A DNA stretch of 64,000 nucleotides from Mucilaginibacter sp. PAMC 26640 (lineage in GTDB: Bacteria > Bacteroidota > Bacteroidia > Sphingobacteriales > Sphingobacteriaceae). The translations under genes were made by a program, and so were the position numbers. Positions 18,686-26,919 of the stretch are shown piece after piece. The stretch covers positions 2,046,001-2,110,000 of the forward strand of contig CP014773.1 of NCBI GenBank assembly GCA_001596135.1. Direction: 5' to 3'. The notes under the pieces were generated by a model. It was not told the DNA's origin and ran no database searches. It was given only the letters and a program-made list of their open reading frames with translations. How positions within the stretch are numbered: position 1 is the stretch's first letter; the number at the start of each line of letters is the position of its first letter.

Positions 18686-18735
18686 CGAGACCTCTTGCGA
18701 GACCTATTGAACACTCGTAATTTTAGGTCTCGCAA
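18686..18735. promoter_or_regulatory. inverted/direct repeats upstream of integrase
   Basis: TTGCGAGACCT (18695-18705) and AGGTCTCGCAA (18725-18735) form a perfect 11-bp inverted repeat with a 19-nt loop. CGAGACCT is additionally repeated directly at 18686-18693 and 18698-18705. Located between attL and the integrase start, these are candidates for integrase arm-type sites or an operator controlling the integrase. Confidence 0.5.
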
Positions 18736-18777
18736 AAACGCTAAATGTTTATTTATTAACCTTTAATTGTTAAAGCG

Positions 18778-20022
18778 ATGATCAGAACTGTCTGTATCAA
18801 CTTCTCACTGAAGAAGTCCAAAGTCCTGAATAACGGAACTGCACCCGTTTATCTAAGATTAACCGTTGCCGGTGAGCGCGTTGAATTTACTACTCGCCGC
18901 TACATTAAACCTGATCGGTGGAATCCCGATACTCAAAAAATGACTGGTACTAATGAAGAAGCGAGGGTATTTAATCATTACCTCAAAACCCTTGAACAAA
19001 GAGTATTTGAAGAACATCGAGTAATGTTAGATACTAAGGTGTCAGTAACAGCCGAAAATTTAAGAGATAGACTTTTAGGTAAGACCGACATTAAACGCTC
19101 TAAAATGCTCGTTTCCATTTTTAACGAACATAATAAACGGATCAAGTCCCTTATCGGAAAAGATTATGCTGCTGGAACACTAGAACGTTACGAGACCAGT
19201 TTAAAGCATACTATTGATTTTATGCAATGGCAGTATAATAGAAATGATATTGATATTGTTGACGTTGATCATGAATTTATCACTTCGTACGACTTTTACT
19301 TACGGTCAGAAAGGCATTGCTGTAATAACACAGCTGTTAAATACATTAAAAACTTCAAAAAGATCATTCGCATTTGCATAGCGAATAGCTGGTTAGACAA
19401 AGATCCATTTATCAATTACAAAGCAAAGGTAAAAGAAGTTGTCAGGCAGTACTTAACCTCGGAAGAAATACAGCTAATTGCGGATAAGCAGTTTGTCAGC
19501 GACAGGATAAATCAGGTCAGGGATACATTCTTATTCAGTTGCTTTACTGGCCTGGCTTATGCTGATGTAAAAAAGCTTAAAAGGTCGGAAATTATTAAGG
19601 GTATAGACAAGCAACAATGGATTTTTACCAACAGACAAAAGACTGATACATCATCTCGCATACCCCTATTGCCGATTGCTTTACAGATTATTAAGAAGTA
19701 TGAACATAATGTGGAATGCCTGCACAATGATCGGGTATTACCAGTCCTATCTAATCAAAAAATGAATAGCTACTTGAAAGAAATTGCTGATGTATGCGGT
19801 ATCTCTAAAGAACTTACTTATCATATAGCACGTCATACCTTCGCCACATCAGTTACATTGGCTAATGGTGTTTCCATAGAAAGCGTATCTAAGATGCTTG
19901 GTCATAAAAACATTCGTACTACACAACATTATGCCAAAATACTGGATGCTAAAGTGAGCGAAGACATGGCTCTGCTAAAAAACAAAATTAATTTTTTTGG
20001 AACCAAAGTAGTAAATAACTAA
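18778..20022 (+). CDS. tyrosine recombinase / island integrase (Bacteroidota type)
   Basis: A 414-residue integrase with an N-terminal arm-DNA-binding domain (FSLKKSKVLNNGTAPVYLRL), a SAM-like core-binding domain and a catalytic C-terminus. The motifs ARHTFATSVTL (HxxR region) and LGHKNIRTTQHYAK with nucleophile Tyr385 are clear. The position usually held by the first catalytic Arg reads GLAYADV, lacking Arg; loss of Arg I is known in IntDOT-like Bacteroides recombinases. It lies next to attL and is presumably responsible for integration and excision at tRNA-Ser. It appears intact. Confidence 0.93.
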   Translation: MIRTVCINFSLKKSKVLNNGTAPVYLRLTVAGERVEFTTRRYIKPDRWNPDTQKMTGTNEEARVFNHYLKTLEQRVFEEHRVMLDTKVSVTAENLRDRLLGKTDIKRSKMLVSIFNEHNKRIKSLIGKDYAAGTLERYETSLKHTIDFMQWQYNRNDIDIVDVDHEFITSYDFYLRSERHCCNNTAVKYIKNFKKIIRICIANSWLDKDPFINYKAKVKEVVRQYLTSEEIQLIADKQFVSDRINQVRDTFLFSCFTGLAYADVKKLKRSEIIKGIDKQQWIFTNRQKTDTSSRIPLLPIALQIIKKYEHNVECLHNDRVLPVLSNQKMNSYLKEIADVCGISKELTYHIARHTFATSVTLANGVSIESVSKMLGHKNIRTTQHYAKILDAKVSEDMALLKNKINFFGTKVVNN

Positions 20023-20061
20023 TAAGGCTACCACAAATTATGACAATTCAATTATAACATT

Positions 20062-20649
20062 ATGGAAAAGTTAGTAGTGGTACCCAATGAGATAATTTCA
20101 AGTAAGATTTACCTTATTCGAAATCAGAAAGTATTGTTGGATTATGACTTAGCTGAATTATATGAGATTGAAACAAAACAACTCAAACGGCAAGTCAGAC
20201 GGAATATCGAACGTTTTCCAGGTGAAGATTTCATGTTCGAATTATTAAGTGAAGAGTATAAAGTTTTAAGGAGCCAATTTGGCACCTTAAAACAAGGCCA
20301 GCATTTTAAATATCCGCCGATGGCCTTTACAGAGTTGGGTATCAGTATGCTTTCAAGTGTACTTAACAGCCCTGCTGCTATCCAAGTGAATATTCAGATA
20401 ATGCACATTTTTGTGCATATACGTCAAATTCTTGCTGACAATACGGAAATCAGGTTAGAGATTGAGAAGATACGGAATGAACTTCTCAACCATGGGAAAA
20501 ATATGGAAATTGTGTTTGCTTATCTAGACGAATTACCCAAAAAAATTGACCACCTCAACCTCCTAACCAAAGTAGACAAAGAATTGGATTTAAACCTGAT
20601 GATTACTGAGTCTCTGCCCCGAATCGAACTTTTTGTAATAACTTATTGA
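20062..20649 (+). CDS. ORF6N-domain protein
   Basis: A 195-residue protein. Residues ~10-95 match the ORF6N domain: ISSKIYLIRNQKVLLDYDLA, YEIETKQLKRQVRRN, RFPGEDFMFEL and MAFTELGISMLSSVL. The C-terminal part is a predicted coiled coil ending in a short tail. ORF6N is a DNA-binding domain of phages and mobile elements, often found next to integrases in Bacteroidota islands, with a presumed regulatory role. It follows the integrase by 39 bp and is probably co-transcribed. Confidence 0.85.
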   Translation: MEKLVVVPNEIISSKIYLIRNQKVLLDYDLAELYEIETKQLKRQVRRNIERFPGEDFMFELLSEEYKVLRSQFGTLKQGQHFKYPPMAFTELGISMLSSVLNSPAAIQVNIQIMHIFVHIRQILADNTEIRLEIEKIRNELLNHGKNMEIVFAYLDELPKKIDHLNLLTKVDKELDLNLMITESLPRIELFVITY

Positions 20650-20774
20650 GCTATAAGGAAATATAAGAAAGCAAAGTATTTTGTCCTTTTAAATATTTGA
20701 ATATTAAGGTACAGCTTGGACAGGTCCGTTGATTTTTCCGCAATGGCTTATTATCAATAATTCAATGTTTCTAA

Positions 20775-20811
20775 AAATTATTCGGTAACCGATTAGGTCA
20801 CCTAATAATTT
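20775..20811. promoter_or_regulatory. 37-bp imperfect palindrome
   Basis: AAATTATTCGGTAACC (20775-20790) and GGTCACCTAATAATTT (20796-20811) are inverted with 14 of 16 positions paired and a 5-bp centre. No T-run follows. A possible operator for an island regulator such as the ORF6N protein just upstream; this assignment is speculative. Confidence 0.35.
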
Positions 20812-21462
20812 GATTTGTTTTGATTAAAATTGAAAGAACTATATCAAAGATATTCATTAGTAACTTAGTTTAAAACACCAAATTTCTACGAATTGTCGAT
20901 TTATCAATCCTTTGCCTATAAAGTCAAAATATGTTTGAGGGATTCGATTCCCCTATGGACTACTGTAGCAAGATATGCATACCATGGTTAAGAGCTTCCT
21001 CGACTTGGAAACTGTAATGGTTTAATATATTATTGACAGCATCACCTTTATGCCTGATCAGTATGTCTTAGTTCTTTTACATTTTCATTATCAAGACTCC
21101 AATTCTAACAGAAAAATAACCCATACAATGTCCATCTCTAAAGAACAAAGGGAATACGATATAATAAAATACTTGAGGGACTATTTAAAGGGTTATAAGC
21201 CCATTATTATAGTTAAACCGTCACCTGTCGTTTATATTTTGGTTTGTTTTTGATGGGAGTCATACCTCACTCCGTGAAGTATGAGTGAGCGAAGACTGTG
21301 AAAATTTCTCGGTAATGGACAATATTTTTATTTTTTTGTATGATGCTATTTGTTTTGTCTTTTTAATATTAAATTTACAATACCGAATCTTACACAGGTC
21401 TTTTGGCTGAACAGTTGCCTGATTATCTGGATTTTAAGAATATATCATAGCGTTTTTTCTAT

Positions 21463-21487
21463 ATGCACGCCCCCCCCCCCCGTGCAT
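21463..21487. repeat. poly-C tract inside a perfect inverted repeat
   Basis: ATGCACG (21463-21469) and CGTGCAT (21481-21487) flank 11 cytosines; counting the first base of the right arm, the run is C12. It is 54 bp upstream of the exported-protein gene at 21541. Homopolymers of this length slip during replication, and an ATG in the left arm opens a frame through the tract into that gene. Confidence 0.85.
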
Positions 21488-21540
21488 GTCGACATAAATT
21501 ATACACTATTAATTATATTTTTTTACCTAAGCTAATTCTT

Positions 21541-22392
21541 ATGTGCAAATTAATTATCTCCATCGTGTTGATCATGACGACGTTTGGCAGTTATGCTCAG
21601 GCGATCATTGGTAAAATGTACACCATAGTTCCTGATTTTGTTAACGTTTACGGGGTCACGAAAACCAATTCTATTGACCCGGTCGCAAAGTTCAGGGCGA
21701 GCGGCGGTACCAAATTCACCGTAACGGGATTCGATAAAGATCACAATATTAAACTCACCTTCTGGCGGTATGTGGACGCCAGAATGCATACGAAGCAGTA
21801 CGATAGTGTGAAACGGGCTGAGGAACTGTACAATTTTGGCGTTCCTAACGGCTATATAGGTAAATGGGCCAATTATAAGGAGTTCGCTATGAGCCCGGAG
21901 GATTTTAATAGTTCCTGTATTGCCTATTATGGGACAAAAACCGAATTTACCTGGGGGGTAATGACCTTGCCGATTAAGTTAAGACCGGGTAATGGAAGCA
22001 GCCGTTTTTTTAGTTATGAAGAAAGCCTGAATCTCGGATTTGTATTCGGATGGCGGCAACAACTTAAAGGCAAAGTGAAGCATTCTATTAATTATTTGAT
22101 GGGTGTCGGTATTGCTAATGTTAAAACTGATAGCCTCAGTCAGAAAAGCGGCATTTCGCCTGCTGGCGCCAGCGCTGCGGCGTTCTCCGTAAATGCAGGC
22201 GTTTTGTACGCCCATAATAATTTTCAGATAGGGTTTTTTGTCGGTAAGGACCACATCCCCGGAAGTCAGGGCCGTGACTGGAAATACCAGGGAAAACCGT
22301 GGATAGGACTGGCGGTGGGCATTTCATTGTTCTCTGACACAGATAGTCAGGGCGGTGCCGGAACAAATACTGATAAAGAAAAAGATAAATAG
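21541..22392 (+). CDS. exported beta-barrel-like protein of unknown function
   Basis: A 283-residue protein with a Sec signal (MCKLIISIVLIMTTFGSYAQ). Beyond about residue 120 it is dominated by short alternating hydrophobic strands (LGFVFGWRQ, YLMGVGIANV, FSVNAGVLYA, FQIGFFVGKD) and it ends near WIGLAVGISLF, the pattern of an outer-membrane beta-barrel. The tail is hydrophilic (DTDSQGGAGTNTDKEKDK). I recognise no family. I chose the ATG at 21541 because the signal peptide begins there; an in-frame ATG at 21463 would add a poly-proline leader encoded by the C-tract. It precedes the nuclease operon by 102 bp. Confidence 0.65.
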   Translation: MCKLIISIVLIMTTFGSYAQAIIGKMYTIVPDFVNVYGVTKTNSIDPVAKFRASGGTKFTVTGFDKDHNIKLTFWRYVDARMHTKQYDSVKRAEELYNFGVPNGYIGKWANYKEFAMSPEDFNSSCIAYYGTKTEFTWGVMTLPIKLRPGNGSSRFFSYEESLNLGFVFGWRQQLKGKVKHSINYLMGVGIANVKTDSLSQKSGISPAGASAAAFSVNAGVLYAHNNFQIGFFVGKDHIPGSQGRDWKYQGKPWIGLAVGISLFSDTDSQGGAGTNTDKEKDK

Positions 22393-22494
22393 ATTTCACT
22401 TTCGGAACAACTAATACTTTACCAGTCTTTTGACTTGGACTACTAGGCGAATCTTAAGTATTTAAATTAGGTAGTTGACATTAATCGTAGAGTT

Positions 22495-23568
22495 ATGAAA
22501 CAGTTCTTTTTAACTTTTTTAGCGATCTTGTTTTATTGGAGTGCGTTTGCGCAGTCGCAGCAAGCCTATCTCAACCACCAGAATTATGATGTGTTATATT
22601 CCGTTGATAAACATGTTCCGCTTACGGTCGTATACATGCTGAGAAAGACAGATCCTTCGGCTGTCCGGATCCCCAGGCCCACACACTTTGCCGCAGATCC
22701 GCAGGTACCCGGCTCCAACTTTTCAACGGCCTACCTGAAAGCAGGATATGACAAAGGCCATATGATGAGTGCGGCGAGCAATCAATTTGACCCTGTGGGA
22801 ATGAAGGAGTCGTTTCTCTTCACCAATGTCACCCCGCAAAAACCCCGGTTAAATAGGGGTAACTGGAAAGCCGTTGAAACCCTGGAAAGGAAACTTCGTG
22901 ATGATTTTCCTTATGTAAAAGTCATATGCGGTAATATATTGAGTGAATATTCAAGTTCTATTGTCAATGGCACAATCGGGGTTCCTGATTATTGCTGGAA
23001 AGTGCTCATTACACCTGCTACAGCGCTGAAACTTGCTGATACGCTTTGTTACCTGTTTCCCAATACGAGCGACCTGGAGGGTGATATTGACAAGTATAAA
23101 ACAGGTTATAAGGAACTCGAACCGGATATGCCTTACAAATTGAATGAGCTCATCGGGATGTATGAATGCCCTGATGCCGATGCTTTGCAGAATTATATGG
23201 CATCAATGCTGCAAGTCCGGTTAAACCTACAGTATAAAAGCGATATTGATGTTGATGAGGTCATAGACCGTTATAAATACAGGTTTAAAGACGACGAAGG
23301 TTTCAGAAAAGAAATGGAGTATGTGGGAGTAAAAGTATCGGAAGGAATCTCCATAGAGGATTATGCGAGGGACAATTTTACGAAAGGGAAGGCTGATCTT
23401 GAAAATGAATATTCGGTATTGCAACAGGGTGTCTCTGCCTTGAAAACGCCGCAAAGTTTCTTGGACTTATTAAGCAATCCTGCGAAAACTCTATCAAAAG
23501 TGGGGATTTGTCCGATCTGTCATCTTCCCATGTCATTCCCGTTTTGTCTCGTGCCAAGACCCAGGTAA
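22495..23568 (+). CDS. exported DNA/RNA non-specific endonuclease
   Basis: A 357-residue protein with a Sec signal (ending WSAFAQ), so the nuclease is exported. The NUC (beta-beta-alpha metal) core is clear: DKGHM (residues 86-90, catalytic His89, variant of DRGH), SFLFTNVTPQ, and NRGNW (Asn120, metal ligand region) followed by E128. About 170 C-terminal residues are outside the core and end in a Cys cluster CPICHLPMSFPFC that could bind metal or form disulfides. It could degrade extracellular or periplasmic DNA. It lies 30 bp upstream of the patatin gene, apparently the first gene of the operon. Confidence 0.85.
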   Translation: MKQFFLTFLAILFYWSAFAQSQQAYLNHQNYDVLYSVDKHVPLTVVYMLRKTDPSAVRIPRPTHFAADPQVPGSNFSTAYLKAGYDKGHMMSAASNQFDPVGMKESFLFTNVTPQKPRLNRGNWKAVETLERKLRDDFPYVKVICGNILSEYSSSIVNGTIGVPDYCWKVLITPATALKLADTLCYLFPNTSDLEGDIDKYKTGYKELEPDMPYKLNELIGMYECPDADALQNYMASMLQVRLNLQYKSDIDVDEVIDRYKYRFKDDEGFRKEMEYVGVKVSEGISIEDYARDNFTKGKADLENEYSVLQQGVSALKTPQSFLDLLSNPAKTLSKVGICPICHLPMSFPFCLVPRPR

Positions 23569-23597
23569 AAATTTACGCATGTTAAAATGAAAACGTT

Positions 23598-24914
23598 ATG
23601 GAACCAAAACACAAATTAGGTCTCGCTCTTTCAGGTGGTGGTTACCGCGCAGCCGCTTTTCACCTGGGCACCTTAAATAAGCTGAATGACCTGGGGATCC
23701 TGGATGAAGTGGACGTAATTTCCACTATTTCAGGCGGTTCTATAACAGGGGCGGCCTGGATGCTGAGTGAAGAAGCGTACCCTGAATTTCACGAGAAGAT
23801 CAAAGCTGACCTGTCGGTCAAAAGCGTGATCGGATTTGCGGTATGCTCACCTGCTTTTTTGATCCCGGGAACACTAATCATCGCTTCCCTGCTGGCCGCG
23901 GTCGCTCTAACGTTTACTGAGCTTGCCTGGCTGAGCTACTTGGTGCTGACTGTTTTGCTGATTATCCTATTTCGTTTCCAATATCAATTGGTCCCAGTCA
24001 GTGAACTGATTGAAAAAGCCTATGATAAATATTTTTATCATGGGGCAACCCTGGACATGTTTAAGACCACGCCGGTCATTGCAATCGGCACTTCCAACCT
24101 GCATACAGGCAGGCCATTTACCTTTTCGCGTGATAAAATTGGGGACACCTTTTATAGTAAAGAGTGTAAACCGCCCGTTACTTTCTTGGCCGGAGGCCTC
24201 CCGGTCGCCAGGGCCGTTGCCGCGTCCAGTTGTGTCCCTTTTGCATTTACTCCTGTGAAAATTAGCCCCGATTTTTATACCGATCCGGCAGATGCCGAAA
24301 GGGTGCATCCCCAACTGATCGATGGCGGCGTCTACGATAACCAGGGCATTCAGAAGCTGACAGAGCAAGAGAGTTCCTATTCATGTGAGATCGTCATCGT
24401 TTCTGACGCCGGGGGAGGATTTATGGCGGATAAGATCTACCGGAATACTATAGGGCTGCTTTTGCGCACTGTCGAGCTTTTTATGTACCGGATCAAAGCT
24501 TCTCAAATGCAAAAGAACCTGTACCAGCAAACGGATAAGTCAACCCGCCCGATAGCCTATTTCTCGTTAGGATGGGAGCTAGGCAGGTGCATTGATGGCT
24601 TTGTAAACAATCTTGGAGAAAATAACATAAATAAGGAGGTTGTGGCAGCCCATGGACTTGAGGCGTTATGGGTAAGTGACCCGGCGTTGTATCGCGACCA
24701 GATCAGAGCGAAGCTGCAAGAAAACGTGGATTACGATAGAATCGCTAAGTTGAGGCCTGAAGAATGGTCATTAGCATTGGGCGTAGGCACCAATCTTACT
24801 CCGCTTAAAAAAAGAGAGATAGAATACCTGATCATTCATGCAGAATCTCTTACTGAGCTTCAGGTTAAACTTTATTGTCCCATGCTATTATCAATTCATA
24901 AACAAGCAAAATGA
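23598..24914 (+). CDS. patatin-like phospholipase with membrane insert
   Basis: A 438-residue patatin. The oxyanion loop is SGGGYRAAAFHLG (Gly-rich at 12-15). The nucleophile elbow reads ISGGSITGA (Ser48), the SGGS variant of GxSxG, and the catalytic Asp lies in LIDGGVYDN (Asp242). Between them, about residues 78-125 form two hydrophobic segments (AFLIPGTLIIASLLAAVALT and LSYLVLTVLLIILF), predicting membrane anchoring inside the catalytic domain. It would hydrolyse phospholipid acyl esters. Its stop overlaps the next start (ATGA at 24911-24914), indicating translational coupling to the zincin. CapV-type defence patatins share this chemistry, but no CD-NTase is present. Confidence 0.85.
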   Translation: MEPKHKLGLALSGGGYRAAAFHLGTLNKLNDLGILDEVDVISTISGGSITGAAWMLSEEAYPEFHEKIKADLSVKSVIGFAVCSPAFLIPGTLIIASLLAAVALTFTELAWLSYLVLTVLLIILFRFQYQLVPVSELIEKAYDKYFYHGATLDMFKTTPVIAIGTSNLHTGRPFTFSRDKIGDTFYSKECKPPVTFLAGGLPVARAVAASSCVPFAFTPVKISPDFYTDPADAERVHPQLIDGGVYDNQGIQKLTEQESSYSCEIVIVSDAGGGFMADKIYRNTIGLLLRTVELFMYRIKASQMQKNLYQQTDKSTRPIAYFSLGWELGRCIDGFVNNLGENNINKEVVAAHGLEALWVSDPALYRDQIRAKLQENVDYDRIAKLRPEEWSLALGVGTNLTPLKKREIEYLIIHAESLTELQVKLYCPMLLSIHKQAK

Positions 24915-26917
24915 GCAACTCGGCCATCCCATATCGAAAACTTCGCGGTTACGCGTTTGACCCCAGCCTGAGCCTTCAACTGGAAACCATTGATGTGAAT
25001 GCTATTGTTTACAAAGTCCCATGGGAGTCACTGGAGGAATTTGAAGGGAAATCTTTTCCCCGTGGCGAGTATGTCGAAATCATCGATTACGATCCGGCCT
25101 CGGAGGTATTCTACCCGCCGGTAGACCTGGATGATCATATGCTGGTCTTGCAGGAGGGGCTGAGCCCTGATGTAAATAACCCGCAGTTCCATCAGCAGAT
25201 GGTGTATGCGGTCACCATGACGACGATCAAAAACTTTGAGCAGGCATTGGGCCGTAAAATACAATGGTCAGACAGGTTCTACGTCGATGACAAAGAACAG
25301 CTCAGGTCGGATTTTGTAGAGCGGCTTCGTATTTACCCGCATGCGCTGACCCAGGCGAATGCCTATTATAGCCCCGAAAAAAAAGCATTGCTTTTTGGCT
25401 ATTTCGACACGGGGGGCGCCTCAGCACATTTAGGTGTTCCTTCGACAACCGTCTTCACTTGCCTAAGCCATGATATCATCGCGCATGAAACGACCCATGC
25501 GATCCTGGATGGCCTGCATCGCCGCTACATCGAGCCCAGCAACCCGGATACGAGGGCTTTTCATGAAGCATTTGCCGACCTGGTCGCCTTGTTTCAGCAC
25601 TTTACTTTTCCGGAAGTTCTGCGTCACCAGATTGCTAAAACAAGAGGGGATCTTGAATCCCAGAACTTGTTGGGCCAGCTTGCGCAGGAATTCGGGAAAG
25701 CTTTGGGCAGTTATGGAAGTCTTCGCGATGCTATTGGACATTATGATAAGGAAAAAAAACAATGGCAATTAAACGAAGGGGATTCATTTGACTACCAGAA
25801 CAAAATGGGTTTCCATGAGCGTGGAAGTATCCTCGTCGCTGCCGTTTTTAATGCGTTTTTAAGTATATATAAAAGGCGGAGCCGGCCCATTCTGCGCATC
25901 GCATCCGGCGGTAGCGGCGTTCTTGCGGAAGGTGAGCTTCACCCTGACTTGGTGAACGAGCTCGCAAATATTGCAGCAAAAACCGCAGGGCATATGCTAC
26001 GGATGTGTGTCAGAGCCCTGGATTACAGTCCGCCCGTAGATATCACTTTCGGCGAATTTCTCCGCGCTCTGATTACTGCCGATCTCGATTTTGTGGCGGA
26101 GGATACACACGATTATCGCGTTGCATTTATCGAGGCTTTCCAGAAAAGGGGGATATTCCCGAAAGACCTGAAAAATATTTCGGTGGATTCTTTAAGTTAT
26201 CCTGCCAATCCTCTCCCGGATATCGATGCGTCCCTGTTTTCCGACGAACTTAATGTTGAAAAAATATTCGTCAATTTTCTCCGGGAATTCCGGCAGGATA
26301 TAGGTTACCAGACGAATAGGAAAATAATACATGAACTTACCGGTCAGTATATTGCAGGTAGTGGTAAAACCAGAATGGGTCTCCACAGAAGAATCAATAC
26401 CAAGTTTATAAAAGGTCCGGGTAATGTACATTTCACCCCGCTTACAGGTTTGCTGTTTCCGCCCACAGAGAAGGAGTGCATCGATAAAGGAGTTACTTAT
26501 TCAAAAAGCACCGTGGCAAAATATCAGATTGGTAACGTCTGGCTGGCAAGCAGGGCCGCTCCTGATGGTAAAATCGTAAACCATGTAATTATAACGATGA
26601 TCCAGAAACGCGGCGTAATCGGAACCTTTAAAGGGGAAGAATTCATTATCGCAGGTTATTTCAACCCTTCAGGGGAAGTGCCGGAAAATGGATTGGTCAT
26701 AAGGGGAGGCTGTACGCTGATCTTCGACCTTGATACACTCTGTTTGAAATATGCGATCAAAAAGGATATTGATGATCTGCGCAGAATAGAACTGCAATTC
26801 CAGTACCAAAAGTACCTGATAGACGGACAGGACGGTCAATCGATTTATTTTGATAACACGACTATGGAAGCCATTGACGGTCCGTTCGCTTTTATGCATA
26901 ACCACGCCAACGATTAA
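24911..26917 (+). CDS. HExxH zinc metallopeptidase-like protein (gluzincin-type)
   Basis: A 668-residue protein with no signal peptide. The zinc motif HETTH (His192, Glu193, His196) is followed at about 23 residues by EAFAD (Glu219, Asp223), the arrangement of thermolysin-like gluzincins where Glu is the third ligand. Flanking DGLHRR and HEAFADLVALF resemble M4-like peptidases. The C-terminal ~230 residues have no motif I recognise. Lack of a leader implies it acts inside the cell, perhaps as a protease that activates or degrades a partner. It is coupled to the patatin by a 4-bp overlap, and the MBL gene follows after 2 bp. Confidence 0.75.
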   Translation: MSNSAIPYRKLRGYAFDPSLSLQLETIDVNAIVYKVPWESLEEFEGKSFPRGEYVEIIDYDPASEVFYPPVDLDDHMLVLQEGLSPDVNNPQFHQQMVYAVTMTTIKNFEQALGRKIQWSDRFYVDDKEQLRSDFVERLRIYPHALTQANAYYSPEKKALLFGYFDTGGASAHLGVPSTTVFTCLSHDIIAHETTHAILDGLHRRYIEPSNPDTRAFHEAFADLVALFQHFTFPEVLRHQIAKTRGDLESQNLLGQLAQEFGKALGSYGSLRDAIGHYDKEKKQWQLNEGDSFDYQNKMGFHERGSILVAAVFNAFLSIYKRRSRPILRIASGGSGVLAEGELHPDLVNELANIAAKTAGHMLRMCVRALDYSPPVDITFGEFLRALITADLDFVAEDTHDYRVAFIEAFQKRGIFPKDLKNISVDSLSYPANPLPDIDASLFSDELNVEKIFVNFLREFRQDIGYQTNRKIIHELTGQYIAGSGKTRMGLHRRINTKFIKGPGNVHFTPLTGLLFPPTEKECIDKGVTYSKSTVAKYQIGNVWLASRAAPDGKIVNHVIITMIQKRGVIGTFKGEEFIIAGYFNPSGEVPENGLVIRGGCTLIFDLDTLCLKYAIKKDIDDLRRIELQFQYQKYLIDGQDGQSIYFDNTTMEAIDGPFAFMHNHAND

Positions 26918-26919
26918 CA

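Larger units (their letters stand above)
20650..21540. other. 891-bp AT-rich non-coding stretch inside island
   Basis: I find no convincing gene; a 67-codon open frame at 21050 has low-complexity composition and no family features. The stretch contains an imperfect palindrome at 20775-20811, a tRNA T-arm-like sequence around 20938-20957 (GAGGGATTCGATTCCCCT), and a poly-C hairpin at 21463-21487. These may be regulatory or relics of earlier insertions. Confidence 0.5.

Noticed and set aside
20938..20957. tRNA T-arm-like sequence GAGGGATTCGATTCCCCT
   Set aside because: No acceptor, D or anticodon arms can be built around it; at best a relic of an old att site.
21050..21253. A 67-codon open frame in the island
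   Set aside because: No family signature, poor start context and hydrophobic low-complexity ends; treated as non-coding.
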